DNA from: Phenylobacterium sp. CCH9-H3
Lineage (GTDB): Bacteria; Pseudomonadota; Alphaproteobacteria; Caulobacterales; Caulobacteraceae
Length of the DNA: 64,000 bases
Reading direction: 5' to 3'
NCBI RefSeq assembly: GCF_001557235.1
Contig: NZ_LSJI01000139.1
Location: 1-64,000 of the forward strand
Part shown: positions 46,887 to 56,868 of the stretch, piece after piece
Numbering within the stretch: the stretch's first letter is position 1
Layout of the letters: every line of letters begins with the position of its first letter
Notes under the pieces: generated by a model
Seen by the model: only the letters and a program-made list of their open reading frames with translations
What the model was told of the DNA's origin: nothing
Databases searched by the model: none
Position numbers and translations under genes: made by a program

Positions 46887-48715
46887 CAGGCGGTCCCCAA
46901 CGGCATGTCGATCGCAACGGTCGCCCCATTGGGACTCGACCGCAACTCCAGGCGCCCCTGCAGCGCCCGGACGCGCTCGTGGAGCGAGCTGGGGGCGCCG
47001 CCCGACCGCTCGATCTGCTCCGCCGGCATCACGCCCTGGAACTCAAAGCCGCGGCCGTCGTCCTCGATGCGCAAGCCGAGGCGTGTCCCGCCCGCTTCGG
47101 CGAGCACGCGCACGCGCCCGGCTCCGCCGTGGCGGACCGCATTGGCCACCGATTCCCGGACGATGCGGCCCAGATCATAGGCGAGCCGGCGTGGCACGGT
47201 GAGGTCAGGAGGCTCGACCGCAGCGGATACCTCGATCGTCCAGTATCGCGACAGGCGGTCAGCCAACTGGCCCAGCTCCGGGCCGAGGAGCTGGTCGGGC
47301 GCCAGCCGCTCGCTGCGCGAGGGCCGCAGCGTGGAAATGAAGCCGCGCAGTTCGTGCTGCTCGTCGGCGATCGCCTGCCGCAGGGTCGCGATCCGGGCCC
47401 GCGCTTCCTCGGGCAGATCCATGCGGGTCAGGCCGTCGATCTGCAGACCGGCGCCCGCGAGGAACTGAAGCACGCCATCGTGCAGATCCCGGGCGAGGCG
47501 GACCCGGTCCTCGGCCGCCGCAGCCAGGCGGAGGGTGCGCTGAGTGTCCCAGCGCTCCAGCGCCACCGATACCTGGGCGCTCACCATGGCCCCAACCGCG
47601 AGGTCCTCGTTGGCAGGTTCGTCATGATCGAAGATCAGGACCCACCCCGACAGGTTCGGCGTGAAGGCCGGGACGACCAGCGCGCGGTCGAAGGTGGCCT
47701 GCGAGACCAGGGCCTCGGCGATCGGCCTGGAAGGGCCGGTCACGACGCGCCCGCCTTTGCGCATCAGTGTGGTTCCGCTGGCCCGATGGAAGAGGAAGAC
47801 CCTGTCCGCCGCCTCGGGCGCCACCCAGTCTTCGCCGCCGGGCTTGAGGTCCCTGGTTTCGAAGTGTTCGCGGTTCAGCAGCGTCAAGGTCGCGTTGGGC
47901 TCGTCCTGCTCCTCCCAGAGGAACATGCCGCGCTCGGCTCCGAACACCCACAGTGCGTGGCGCAGGCACTCGCGGATCGGCGGCCCGCCGTCCGGCTCCG
48001 GGTCGACCTCCGCAAGCGGATCGGAGAGGCGCGAGAGTTCGTCCACCACCCTTTCGACGTGCCGTCCGAACGCCATCAGCATGACGAAGACCACCATTGT
48101 GTAGCCGAGACGCAGCACGAAGACCTGAGCGGCGCCCACCGACCGGTCGTGCCCGAACATCACCTGCCACCCTGCGGGCGCGAAGGCGAGCAGGGTAAGG
48201 AGTCCGGCCGTCAGGGCGCCCCGCGACCCCCATTGGATTGTCGCGCCCAGAATGAGAATGATGAACGGGCTGAAGAACGGGCTGTCCGCGCCGCTGGTGA
48301 GATACAGCAGTACGGTGATCAGGGCGAAGTCCACAGCCGCCAGAAAGATCGCGGCCTGCGCGAGCCGATAGACCAGCAGGCGGTTGCGGCTGGCGCCCAG
48401 CACCAGCAGGCTCCAGGCGAGGTTGGCGAACAGCAACAGGACGACGATCCGGTCGCCGAACTGCGAGGCCCTGTCGCCGAGCAGGAACGACGCCAGCATG
48501 AACAGCGCCAGCACGGCGCGGCCCGTGGCCACCACGCGACCGCTGCGCACCGAGAAGAGATGGCCGCCGTTCAAAGGCCCTGTTCCGCCGTTTCCAGGGC
48601 GCGTGCGTCGAACGCGGAGCCCATCCCTTGAACCCAATATTCCGGATCGAGCCGAGCGGCGACACCTGACCAAAGGATAGGGGCGCCCCCCTACCGTCAG
48701 CCCGGATTGTTGCAC
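46886..48715 (-). CDS. NarX-like membrane histidine kinase with GAF domain (start uncertain)
   Basis: The kinase has about six membrane helices (GRAVLALFMLASFLLGD, VVLLLFANLAWSLLVLG and others, residues ~62-215), a GAF-like domain (240-395), the HisKA_3 box RLARDLHDGVLQFLAG with H412, and a HATPase end (VRESVANAVRHGG, RIEDDGRGF). The open frame starts at a GTG at 48715, but the first 50 residues look non-coding. A TTG at 48574 or a GTG at 48550 are better starts and give a ~555-residue protein. It phosphorylates the adjacent response regulator; the signal is unknown. Confidence 0.88.
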   Translation of the reverse strand: MQQSGLTVGGRPYPLVRCRRSARSGILGSRDGLRVRRTRPGNGGTGPLNGGHLFSVRSGRVVATGRAVLALFMLASFLLGDRASQFGDRIVVLLLFANLAWSLLVLGASRNRLLVYRLAQAAIFLAAVDFALITVLLYLTSGADSPFFSPFIILILGATIQWGSRGALTAGLLTLLAFAPAGWQVMFGHDRSVGAAQVFVLRLGYTMVVFVMLMAFGRHVERVVDELSRLSDPLAEVDPEPDGGPPIRECLRHALWVFGAERGMFLWEEQDEPNATLTLLNREHFETRDLKPGGEDWVAPEAADRVFLFHRASGTTLMRKGGRVVTGPSRPIAEALVSQATFDRALVVPAFTPNLSGWVLIFDHDEPANEDLAVGAMVSAQVSVALERWDTQRTLRLAAAAEDRVRLARDLHDGVLQFLAGAGLQIDGLTRMDLPEEARARIATLRQAIADEQHELRGFISTLRPSRSERLAPDQLLGPELGQLADRLSRYWTIEVSAAVEPPDLTVPRRLAYDLGRIVRESVANAVRHGGAGRVRVLAEAGGTRLGLRIEDDGRGFEFQGVMPAEQIERSGGAPSSLHERVRALQGRLELRSSPNGATVAIDMPLGTA

Positions 48716-48782
48716 TGCACCGCAACGGCCTAGTTTCGGACCACCGGCGGACCGTTCTCACGCGCCGGCACGGAGTTCGAGC

Positions 48783-49442
48783 ATGACGTTCCTGCGCACC
48801 GCCCTGACGGCCCTTTCCGCCGCGATCGCCATCGTGGCGACGCCCGTCTTGGCCGCCACGCCCCTCAAGCCGACGCTGTCCTGGCAGACGGCCAGCACGC
48901 CGCTGCCGGCCGACATGTTCATGATCGACAACTTCGATGCGCCGATCACGGCCGGGTTCACGTTCACAGGCGGGATGATCCGCCTGGGTTCGCAGGGAAC
49001 GCAGACGAATGTGTCCGTCCCCCCGCCCGGCGATCTCACCAAGTACGTGACGATCCTGGGCGGCAAGTCGGCGACCCTCACGTCGGTCAAGCCGCTGAGG
49101 AAGCTCAGCCTCTACATGGGCTCGCCCGACAGCTACAATTCCATCCGGTTCATCGGCGAGGGCTACGATTTCACCCTGCAGGGCTCACAGCTTTGGCAGC
49201 CGCTCTCGGCGACGCTGGGCGACCCGGCTTGGGGCCGGCGGCTGACCTACGACTTCGGCAGCTTCGGCGTGACGCAGGTCGTGTTCGCATCGGCCCGCAA
49301 TTCGCTGGAGTTCGACGATCTGGCCGGCGCATTTCAGGCGGCGCCCGTTCCCGAACCGGCTAGCTGGGCCCTGATGATCTTCGGTTTCCTTGGCTCGGGC
49401 GCGATGCTCCGACGCCGTCAGCAGGCGGCCCACCTGGCCTGA
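48783..49442 (+). CDS. PEPxxWA-CTERM sorting-domain protein
   Basis: The 219-residue secreted protein has a Sec signal (ALSAAIAIVATPVLA), a beta-rich central region without recognised enzyme motifs and the C-terminal sorting tag VPEPASWALMIFGFLGSGAM followed by arginines. PEP-CTERM proteins are processed by an exosortase and reach the cell surface in Sphingomonadales and Caulobacterales. The exosortase gene is not in the window. The ATG follows GGAG. Confidence 0.92.
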   Translation: MTFLRTALTALSAAIAIVATPVLAATPLKPTLSWQTASTPLPADMFMIDNFDAPITAGFTFTGGMIRLGSQGTQTNVSVPPPGDLTKYVTILGGKSATLTSVKPLRKLSLYMGSPDSYNSIRFIGEGYDFTLQGSQLWQPLSATLGDPAWGRRLTYDFGSFGVTQVVFASARNSLEFDDLAGAFQAAPVPEPASWALMIFGFLGSGAMLRRRQQAAHLA

Positions 49443-49519
49443 CCGGCCGCGGCGCGCGCCGTCTTGCCACCCTCCACGCGTCCGGTAGGGTCCCGCGCTT
49501 CGTTGCGTTGGGGACCACC

Positions 49520-51331
49520 ATGGATCGCAGGCTCTTCCTCCAGGGCGCCGCCGGGGCGGCGCTCGTCACCGCCCTGCCGGCGCAGGCGCAGGGCCAGGCC
49601 GAGGACCAGAAGCTACGGGCGCTGCTGGACCGGTTCTGGGAGGAGCAGATCGACGAGGCCCCCGAAGCCGCCACCAGCCTGGGCCTGGACGTGGGCGCCC
49701 GGGCGGGCTTGCGGGCCAGGCTGAGCGATTATTCGCCGGCCGGGCGGGACGCGATGTTCCAGCGGACCAAGGGGCGGCTGACGCGGCTGAAGGCCATCGA
49801 CCGCGCCCGCCTCGGTCCCGCCGCGCAGATCGACTACGACGTCGTGCGCTACCAGTACGAGACGGCGGTGAACGGCGGCGAGCGGTTCCGCTTTGGCGAA
49901 GGCGCATCGGCGAGCTTCTCGTACGCGCCCTACTCGCCCTATGTGGTGAGCCAGCTTTCCGGGCCGTACCAGGCGCTGCCGGACTTCCTGGATTCCAAGC
50001 ATCCCGTGGCCACGGCGGCCGACGCCGACGCCTATCTGCAGCGCCTGCGGGGCTTTGCGGCGGCTCTGGACGCCACCACCGCCAGCCTGAAGGCCGACGC
50101 GGCGCGCGGCGTGCTGACGCCCGGGTTCCTGCTGGAGCAGACGAGCGCCCAGCTCGGCAAGCTGGCGGCGTCGGACGGCCTGTCCACGGCGTTTGCGAAG
50201 AAGGCGGCCGCGGCGGGGATCGCGGGGGACTGGAAGTCCCGCGCCGACGACATCCTGGCCAAGGCCGTGCGGCCCGCCGTCGAGCGCCAGAAGGCGGCCG
50301 TGGACGCGCTGCGCAAGACGGCCAGCGACGATGCCGGCATCTGGAAGATCCCCGACGGCGAGGCCTACTATGCCGGCGCGGTGGCCTACCAGACCACCAC
50401 CGCGCTCAAGCCCGAGGAGATCCATCAGCTCGGCCTCGAGCAGGTGAAGGCGCTGACCGCCCAGATCGACACCCTGCTGCGCGCCGAGGGGCTGACCGGC
50501 GGCACGGTCACCGAGCGGCTGGTGGCGCTAAACCACCGGCCGGACCAGCTTTATGCCAATACCGACGCCGGCCGCGCCGAACTGCTGGCCTATCTAAACA
50601 CCCGGGTCGCCGACATCGAGACGCGGTTGCCCCAGGTGTTCGCCACCATCCCGAACGCCCCGATGGAGATCGTGCGGGTGCCGCCCGCAATCGAGGACGG
50701 CGCGGCCAACGGCTACGCCCAGGGCGCTTCGCTGGACGGCAAGCGGCCGGGGCGGTTCTACATCAACCTCAAGGATACGGCCGAGTGGCCGCGCTATTCG
50801 CTGCCCAGCCTGGCGTTCCACGAGGCCTATCCGGGGCACCTGTGGCAGGGCGCCATCGCTCAGCAGTCGACGGACATCCCGATGCTGCGGCGGCAGGGCG
50901 GGGGGTTCTCGGCCTATGGCGAGGGCTGGGGCCTCTACGCCGAGCAGTTGGGCGACGAGCTGGGCTGCTACGACGCCGACCCGCTGGGCCGGATCGGCTA
51001 TCTGCAGTCGATCCTGTTCCGGGCGGTGCGGCTGGTGGTGGACACCGGGCTGCATGCCAAGCGCTGGAGCCGGGAGAGGGCCACGAACTACATGGTCGAG
51101 GCCACGGGCCGGCCGCGGGGCGGCATGCAGCGCGAGATCGACCGCTACTGCGTGTGGCCGGGCCAGGCCTGCAGCTACAAGGTGGGCCACAACGAGTGGG
51201 TCCGGCTGCGCGAAGACGCCCGCACGCGCTTGGGCGAACGCTTCGACATCAGGCAGTTCCACGAGGTTCTGCGCCGCGGGCGCATGCCGCTGGTGGTGCT
51301 GGAGCGGGTGGTGAAGACGACGCTGGTATGA
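49520..51331 (+). CDS. DUF885 family protein (putative Tat-exported peptidase)
   Basis: The 603-residue protein has a twin-arginine-like signal MDRRLFLQGAAGAALVTALPAQAQ, the DUF885 body and the HEAYPGH motif (LAFHEAYPGHLWQG) that probably binds zinc. DUF885 proteins resemble carboxypeptidase-like hydrolases; most have no proven substrate. The ATG at 49520 with upstream GGGG is preferred over the earlier in-frame TTG. It could act in the periplasm with the membrane dipeptidase encoded at 53137. Confidence 0.88.
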   Translation: MDRRLFLQGAAGAALVTALPAQAQGQAEDQKLRALLDRFWEEQIDEAPEAATSLGLDVGARAGLRARLSDYSPAGRDAMFQRTKGRLTRLKAIDRARLGPAAQIDYDVVRYQYETAVNGGERFRFGEGASASFSYAPYSPYVVSQLSGPYQALPDFLDSKHPVATAADADAYLQRLRGFAAALDATTASLKADAARGVLTPGFLLEQTSAQLGKLAASDGLSTAFAKKAAAAGIAGDWKSRADDILAKAVRPAVERQKAAVDALRKTASDDAGIWKIPDGEAYYAGAVAYQTTTALKPEEIHQLGLEQVKALTAQIDTLLRAEGLTGGTVTERLVALNHRPDQLYANTDAGRAELLAYLNTRVADIETRLPQVFATIPNAPMEIVRVPPAIEDGAANGYAQGASLDGKRPGRFYINLKDTAEWPRYSLPSLAFHEAYPGHLWQGAIAQQSTDIPMLRRQGGGFSAYGEGWGLYAEQLGDELGCYDADPLGRIGYLQSILFRAVRLVVDTGLHAKRWSRERATNYMVEATGRPRGGMQREIDRYCVWPGQACSYKVGHNEWVRLREDARTRLGERFDIRQFHEVLRRGRMPLVVLERVVKTTLV

Positions 51332-51388
51332 CGGCGAAGTTCCGCGCTAGACGGGATCGCACAAGTCCTTGGGGAAGGAAGACAAAGT

Positions 51389-53044
51389 ATGGCGGAGATC
51401 GCCGCGACGGACGCTGGCCGCAAGCCGACGTCGCTACGCACCGTGGTGGCCGCCTCGGCCGCCGGCACGACCTTCGAGTGGTACGACTTCTTCGTCTTCG
51501 GAAGCCTGACCGGCGTCATCTCCAAGACCTTCTTCACCGGACTGCCCGAGACGGCCGGCCTGGCCGCGGCCCTGGCGCTGTTCGGGGCCGGGTTTCTGTT
51601 CCGGCCCTTGGGGGCGCTGGTGTTCGGCCGCATCGGCGACAAGGCGGGCCGCAAGGGGGCTTTCCTGGCCACGGTGCTGCTGATGGGCGGCGCCACGGTC
51701 GCGATCGGCCTGCTGCCCAGCTACACCCAGGCGGGCATCATCGGGCCGGCGCTGCTGATCCTGATGCGGATCATCCAGGGCTTCGCCCTGGGCGGTGAGT
51801 ACGGCGGGGCGGCGATCTATGTGGCCGAGCACGCGCCGGCCAACGGTCGCGGCCGGGCGACGAGCTGGATCCAGACATCGGCGGCGTTCGGCTTGTTCGG
51901 GGCGCTGATCGTGATCCTGCTGACGCGCCTGGCGGTCGGCAACGAGGCGTTCGACGCCTGGGGCTGGCGGGTCCCGTTCCTCTTTTCCGGCGTGCTGCTG
52001 GCGATCTCGATCTGGATGCGCCTGAAGCTGACCGAGAGCCCCGAGTTCGCCAAGCTGAAGGCCGAGGGCAACGAGACCAAGGCGCCGTTCAAGGAAGCCT
52101 TCGGCCACTGGCCGAACCTGAAGCTGGTGCTGATCGCCCTGGTGGGCGTGATGTTCGCGCAAGGCGCCGTCTGGTACACGGCCTTCTTCTACGTGCAGAC
52201 CTTCATGGAGCGGTTCCTGAAGGTCCCGCCCGAGACGATCAACCTGCTGATGCTGTCGGCCACCGCGGCCAGCGCGGTGCTGTATGTCTTCTTCGGGTGG
52301 CTTTCGGACCGGATCGGCCGCAAGGCGGTGATGCTGTTCGGCATGGTGCTGATGACGGCCGCCTACTTCCCCGGCTTCCAGATGTTGTCGAAGACGCTGA
52401 ACCCGGCGCTGGCCGAGGCCCAGGCCGCAACGCCCGTGGTGGTGATCGCCGATCCCGCGGACTGCTCGGTGCAGTTCGATCCCGTCGGCAAGGCCAGCTT
52501 CGTCTCCTCGTGCGACATCGCCAAGTCGACGCTCGCCAACGCGGGGGTGTCGTATCGCAACGAGGCCGGCGCCCCGGGCCAGCCGGCCCTGGTGCGCATC
52601 GGCGCCCAGACCATCCCGTCCACCAGCGCCGAAGGCCGGTCGCCGGCGGTCGCCAAGGCGGTGAAGGCCAGCGTCGAGACCCGGCTGAAGACGGCGCTGG
52701 CCCAAGCCGGCTATCCGGCCAAGGCCGACCCCGCGCGGATGAACCTGTTCGGCGCCTTCGGGGTGCTGCTGGTGTTCGTGACGGCCGCCACGGCGCTCTA
52801 CGGGCCGATCGCCGCCTGCCTGGTGGAGCTGTTCCCGACCCGGGTGCGCTACACGGCCATGTCCCTGCCCTACCACATCGGCACCGGCTGGGTCGGCGGG
52901 TTCGTGCCCTTCACCGCCTTCGCCATCGTGACCACGGTGGGGGACCTTTATTCCGGCCTCTGGTACCCGCTGGCGTTCACGGCGATCTCGATCGTGGTCT
53001 GCCTGATCTTCCTGCCCGAGACCAAGGGCAAGCCGCTCTCATAG
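51389..53044 (+). CDS. MFS metabolite:H+ symporter with a large extracytoplasmic insert
   Basis: The 551-residue transporter of the metabolite:H+ symporter group has GTTFEWYDFFVFG in TM1, RPLGALVFGRIGDKAGRKG in the TM2-3 loop, ALGGEYGGAAIYVAEH and FGWLSDRIGRK. A hydrophilic stretch of about 115 residues (336-450) containing two cysteines (near 358 and 375) interrupts the last helices, where typical members have a short loop. Uptake of an organic acid, betaine or peptide is possible. A hairpin follows the stop. Confidence 0.92.
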   Translation: MAEIAATDAGRKPTSLRTVVAASAAGTTFEWYDFFVFGSLTGVISKTFFTGLPETAGLAAALALFGAGFLFRPLGALVFGRIGDKAGRKGAFLATVLLMGGATVAIGLLPSYTQAGIIGPALLILMRIIQGFALGGEYGGAAIYVAEHAPANGRGRATSWIQTSAAFGLFGALIVILLTRLAVGNEAFDAWGWRVPFLFSGVLLAISIWMRLKLTESPEFAKLKAEGNETKAPFKEAFGHWPNLKLVLIALVGVMFAQGAVWYTAFFYVQTFMERFLKVPPETINLLMLSATAASAVLYVFFGWLSDRIGRKAVMLFGMVLMTAAYFPGFQMLSKTLNPALAEAQAATPVVVIADPADCSVQFDPVGKASFVSSCDIAKSTLANAGVSYRNEAGAPGQPALVRIGAQTIPSTSAEGRSPAVAKAVKASVETRLKTALAQAGYPAKADPARMNLFGAFGVLLVFVTAATALYGPIAACLVELFPTRVRYTAMSLPYHIGTGWVGGFVPFTAFAIVTTVGDLYSGLWYPLAFTAISIVVCLIFLPETKGKPLS

Positions 53045-53059
53045 CTGGCCGCAGGCCAG
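53045..53059 (+). terminator. Short perfect hairpin after the symporter gene
   Basis: CTGGCC-GCA-GGCCAG is followed by TTT immediately after the stop at 53044, a minimal intrinsic terminator. Confidence 0.5.
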
Positions 53060-53066
53060 TTTGGGG

Positions 53067-53130
53067 AACCGCAGAAAGGCGCAGAAGGGACTCGAGCTCT
53101 TCTTCCGCGTCTTCTGCGCTTTCTGCGGTT
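53067..53130. repeat. Long inverted repeat between convergent genes (21/20-base arms)
   Basis: The left arm (53067-53087, AACCGCAGAAAGGCGCAG...) and the right arm (53111-53130) are complementary apart from one unpaired base, with a 23-base loop. It fills the gap between the symporter and dipeptidase stops. It resembles short palindromic interspersed elements and could also end transcription from both sides. Confidence 0.7.
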
Positions 53131-53136
53131 TGAATC

Positions 53137-54459
53137 TTAGGGCTTCGCTGGACCGTCGAGGTCGGCCAGCTTGGCGTAGGACGGCTGCGTTGTGGCCTGC
53201 AGCTTCTTCGCCACCGCCTCAGCCTCGCGCAGGGCGCGCAGGACGTTGCCGCCGGCCAGCTTGCCCAGGTCCTCGTCGGACCAGCCGCGGCGGGCCAGTT
53301 CGGCCAGCAGGTCGGGGAACTTGTCCACCCCCTCCAGGCCCACCGGCGTGTCGCCGATGCCGTCGAAGTCCGAGCCGATGCCCACGCAATCCACGCCACA
53401 GACCTTGGCCAGATGCTCCACGTGGTCGGCGACCTGGGCCAGGGTGGCGGGCGGGCCGGGATTGGCCTTGTCCCAGGCGTCCATGGCTGCCTTGGCCCGC
53501 TCCGGCTGGCCGATGTAGAGCCCGCCGAACGGGGGTGAGTTGTACCGGGCCTGCTCCGCCGAGCGGTCGGCGGCCCAGCGGTTGCGCGCCTCGGACACGT
53601 AGGTCGTGGCGAAGTTGACCATGACCACGCCGCGGTTCGCCTTCACCAGCGCCAGCACCTCGTCCGAGACGTTACGGGCGTGGTCCGCCACGGACTTGGC
53701 CCCGGAGTGGGAGAAGATCACCGGCGCCTGGGTGGCGGCCAGGGCGTCCTTCATCGTCTTCTCCGAGACGTGGCTGAGGTCGACCAGCATGCCCAGCCGG
53801 TTCATCTCGGCCACCACCGCCTTGCCGAAGGGAGTCAGGCCGTTATGGGTGGGATTGGCCGTGGCGCTGTCGGCCCAGCGGTTGTTGATGGCGTGGGTGA
53901 GCGTCATGTACCGGGCCCCGGCGGCGTACATCTGGCGCAGCACCGGCAGGCTGTCGTTGATCTGGTGCCCGCCCTCGATGCCGATCAGCGAGGCGACCTT
54001 GCCGGCCTTGTGGACGCGGACCACGTCGTCGGCGGTGTAGGCCATCTCGAACACGTCGGGATAACGTGTCGCCATACCCTTCACGATGTCGATCTGTTCC
54101 ATCGTCATCTGCACGGCGATGGGGCCGTCATACTGCGGGGATATGAATACAGACCAGAACTGGCCGCCGACCCGGCCCTTCTTCAGGCGCGGGATGTCGG
54201 TCATCAGGCCGATGGAGCCCGGACGGGGCCCCTTGAGCTGGGAGGTGTCGGAGCGCAGGTCGATCTTGCCGACGTCGCCGCCGGCCCGGCCCCGGATCTC
54301 GCCCGGCAGGTCGTTGTGGCCGTCGATCAGCGGCGTCCTGGCCAGCACCCTGTCGACCCGCGCGGCGATCTTGGGATCGACCGTCTGAGCCCCCGCCGAG
54401 CCGGCCCACGCCAGCACCGCCATCGCGGCCCCGCAGGCCGCCGCCCTTTTCAACGCCAT
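53137..54459 (-). CDS. Membrane (renal-type) dipeptidase, peptidase M19
   Basis: The 440-residue zinc dipeptidase has a signal peptide ([15 protein letters not shown]), metal ligands H48 and D50 (IDGHNDLP), the bridging glutamate in [10 protein letters not shown] and histidines in VDLSHVS and [10 protein letters not shown]. It cleaves dipeptides, including D-residue and dehydro-dipeptides, in the periplasm. The ATG at 54459 follows GAGGGGC. It lies 78 bases downstream of a TonB receptor gene on the same strand, suggesting receptor uptake of a peptide and its cleavage. Confidence 0.94.
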   Translation of the reverse strand: MALKRAAACGAAMAVLAWAGSAGAQTVDPKIAARVDRVLARTPLIDGHNDLPGEIRGRAGGDVGKIDLRSDTSQLKGPRPGSIGLMTDIPRLKKGRVGGQFWSVFISPQYDGPIAVQMTMEQIDIVKGMATRYPDVFEMAYTADDVVRVHKAGKVASLIGIEGGHQINDSLPVLRQMYAAGARYMTLTHAINNRWADSATANPTHNGLTPFGKAVVAEMNRLGMLVDLSHVSEKTMKDALAATQAPVIFSHSGAKSVADHARNVSDEVLALVKANRGVVMVNFATTYVSEARNRWAADRSAEQARYNSPPFGGLYIGQPERAKAAMDAWDKANPGPPATLAQVADHVEHLAKVCGVDCVGIGSDFDGIGDTPVGLEGVDKFPDLLAELARRGWSDEDLGKLAGGNVLRALREAEAVAKKLQATTQPSYAKLADLDGPAKP

Positions 54460-54537
54460 CGGAATACGCCCCTCGATCCAGACCACCAGCATGCAGAGGT
54501 CGCCGGGCCGGTCAACGCGCGGCCGGCCCGGCGAGCA

Positions 54538-56868
54538 TCAGAACTCCGTCGACAACGTCACCTGCACCGTCCGCCGCGGCCCCGGGCGGAAGAAGGCCGG
54601 CGTGTTCACCGTGGTGCTGATCGTGCCGAGGTAATCCTCGTCCAGCAGGTTGTCGACATTGACCCGGGCCTTGACGTTCTTGAGGTAGCCCCAGTCCACC
54701 CCGTCGCCCAGGTCGAGGTAGGCGGCCAGGATGGTGTAGCCGCCCGTCGCCTCGGTGTTGGTGAAGTTGGTGTAGCGCTTGGAGATGGTCCGCGCCGACA
54801 GGTTGAAGATCGCCCCCTGGACCGGCTCGAAGGTTACGCCGCCCTGGAACAGCCATTTCGGGAAGTCGGGCACCTTGTTGCCGGCGATCAGGAACGTCGA
54901 GAAATTGTCTTTGAATTCCGAGATGTTGTACGAGACGTTGGCGTTGAAATAGACCTTGCCGCCGAACAGCTCGGGCTTCCACTGGCCGCTGAACTCGGCG
55001 CCCTTGGCCTCCACCGCCCCCACGTTCTGGAAGAAGGTTTCGGTGGTGGTGCTGCCGGGCACCGGCGAGGCGAAGGACTGCAGCCGGTTGTCGAACTTGG
55101 TGAAGTAGGCGACCAGCGAGGCGTTGAACGTCGGCCGGTTGGTGCGCACGCCCAGCTCGTAGTTCTTGGCCTTCTCGGCGTCGGGGCCGGGCGCCAGGGG
55201 GCTGGCCGCCGAGAAGATGTCGTCCGCGCCGCGCGGCAGGGCCATGTTCTCGGAGTAGGAGGCGAAGACCTGGTCGCGGTCGGTGACCGACCACACCGCG
55301 CCGACCTGGGGCAGGAAGTAGTCCTTCCAGCTGTCGGTGATGGTGGGGGTGCGCCGGTTGATGAAGTCGGCGGGGTTCCGGTAGCCGCTGATCTCGTAGT
55401 CGATGTCCAGGCCCTTGAAGCCCACGTCGACCTTCAGGCGATCGTCCAACAGGCTGATGGTGTCCTTGACGAAGACCTGCAGGGTCTTGCGGTTCGAGGT
55501 GTAGTTGCGCTGCAGGTGGACCGGCTCGTTGAAGAGCGGCGCGCCGTCGGGGTGACCGTTTTCGACGTTATAGCGCTGCTGGGTGCGGTGATAGTCGTCG
55601 TCCTCGTACCAGGCGCCGGCCTGGATCGTGTTGATCCCCCAACGCCAAGTCAGATTGCCGGTCACGCCCTTGCGCGTGCCGTCGATGGTGGACAGGCCAT
55701 ACTGGATGCCACGCGGCGCGAAGAGGCCCGGCACGATCAGGCGCTCGGCGTTGTGGTTGGCCAGCGAGGTCGCGTAGGCCTCGGGCGAGACGCCGTAGCC
55801 TTCCTTGTCCTCGTAGTAGCCCGTGACGGAGACGTCGACCGCCTCGCCCAGCGGCGTCTTCAGCGTCAGGGCGTAGAGGTGGTCCTCGCGGCTGTTGATC
55901 GCGAACTTGTAGTACTGGCTGTAGTTGCTGTTCGAGTACGGCACCCCCGCCGCGGTGATCGGCAGGGACGTGGCCGTGGCCGCCGAGCCCAGCGCCCCGG
56001 GGACCGGGATGTAGCCGAGGTAGGCGAAGTCCCGCCCGCTGCGGCCGAAGATGTCCCCTGCCGTGCCGGCGTACTGGGCCTTGGTGATCGAGGGGCTGTC
56101 GTAGTCGAAGTACTTGTTGTGGACGGTCTGGAAGGTCACGGAGCCTTCGCCGAACCGGTAGCGGAGCTGGCCTTCGTAGTGGTCGCGGTCGATGGTGCCG
56201 GGCCCGCGCCACAGCTCGCCGGAGACGGTCGAGAAGCTGCCGAAGGCGGAGAAGCCGTTGTGCTCGCCGGTATCGAGGCGGACGAAGGCGCGCAGCAGCT
56301 CGTCGCTGCCGCGGCTGTAGCTGACGCGACCGCCGAACTCTTCGGCCGGCCCGCGGCTGATGTAGCTGACGATCGGGCCCAGCGAGGCGTAGCTGGCGAG
56401 CGACACGTCGCCCGAGCCGGCCGACGCGGTCACCCGGGCCAGGTTCTCGTTGTCCACGTAGCGATAGATCGGCGAGCCCCCGAACTGGTCCGAACGCCCC
56501 ATGGGCACGTCGTCCAGCAGGAAGCCGATCTGCTGGAAGTTGAAGGCCCGGACGGAGACGGAGTTGCCGAACTCGTACATGCCGAGGGCGTCGTTGGCCT
56601 GGACGTTGAAGCCCGGCAGGCTCTCCAGCATCTTCAGGCCGGTGATGCCCGCCGGCGCCGACAGCAGGGCGTCGCTGGTGATCGAGACCGTGGCGGTGGC
56701 GTGGTCCGTGCCGATGGCGACCGTCGCCTCGGACACCCGCGAACCGGTGACCACCAGCTCCTCGATCTCGGGCGGGCGGGTCTGAGCCGTCGCCTCCGAG
56801 GCGGCCAGCGCCCCGAGCAGCGCGCCCACGCTCACCAGCCGCCGCGCCGCATATGCCTTGAACGTCAT
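54538..56868 (-). CDS. TonB-dependent receptor
   Basis: The receptor of about 776 residues has a signal peptide (VSVGALLGALAASEATAQ), TonB-box-like IEELVVTGSRV, plug segments ITGLKMLESLPGFNVQAND and SVSVRAFNFQQIGFLLDDVPMG, and a barrel ending VQVTLSTEF. GAGGGGG sits eight bases before the ATG at 56868; an ATG at 56874 is too close to it. The SNP-rich plug resembles peptide-type receptors of Caulobacter. It is followed by the dipeptidase gene in the same direction. Confidence 0.92.
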   Translation of the reverse strand: MTFKAYAARRLVSVGALLGALAASEATAQTRPPEIEELVVTGSRVSEATVAIGTDHATATVSITSDALLSAPAGITGLKMLESLPGFNVQANDALGMYEFGNSVSVRAFNFQQIGFLLDDVPMGRSDQFGGSPIYRYVDNENLARVTASAGSGDVSLASYASLGPIVSYISRGPAEEFGGRVSYSRGSDELLRAFVRLDTGEHNGFSAFGSFSTVSGELWRGPGTIDRDHYEGQLRYRFGEGSVTFQTVHNKYFDYDSPSITKAQYAGTAGDIFGRSGRDFAYLGYIPVPGALGSAATATSLPITAAGVPYSNSNYSQYYKFAINSREDHLYALTLKTPLGEAVDVSVTGYYEDKEGYGVSPEAYATSLANHNAERLIVPGLFAPRGIQYGLSTIDGTRKGVTGNLTWRWGINTIQAGAWYEDDDYHRTQQRYNVENGHPDGAPLFNEPVHLQRNYTSNRKTLQVFVKDTISLLDDRLKVDVGFKGLDIDYEISGYRNPADFINRRTPTITDSWKDYFLPQVGAVWSVTDRDQVFASYSENMALPRGADDIFSAASPLAPGPDAEKAKNYELGVRTNRPTFNASLVAYFTKFDNRLQSFASPVPGSTTTETFFQNVGAVEAKGAEFSGQWKPELFGGKVYFNANVSYNISEFKDNFSTFLIAGNKVPDFPKWLFQGGVTFEPVQGAIFNLSARTISKRYTNFTNTEATGGYTILAAYLDLGDGVDWGYLKNVKARVNVDNLLDEDYLGTISTTVNTPAFFRPGPRRTVQVTLSTEF

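Noticed and set aside
51816..51821. ATCTAT copies inside coding genes (also near 28210)
   Set aside because: They lie within coding sequence of unrelated genes and lack the flanking palindrome or the AT-rich context of the operator family.
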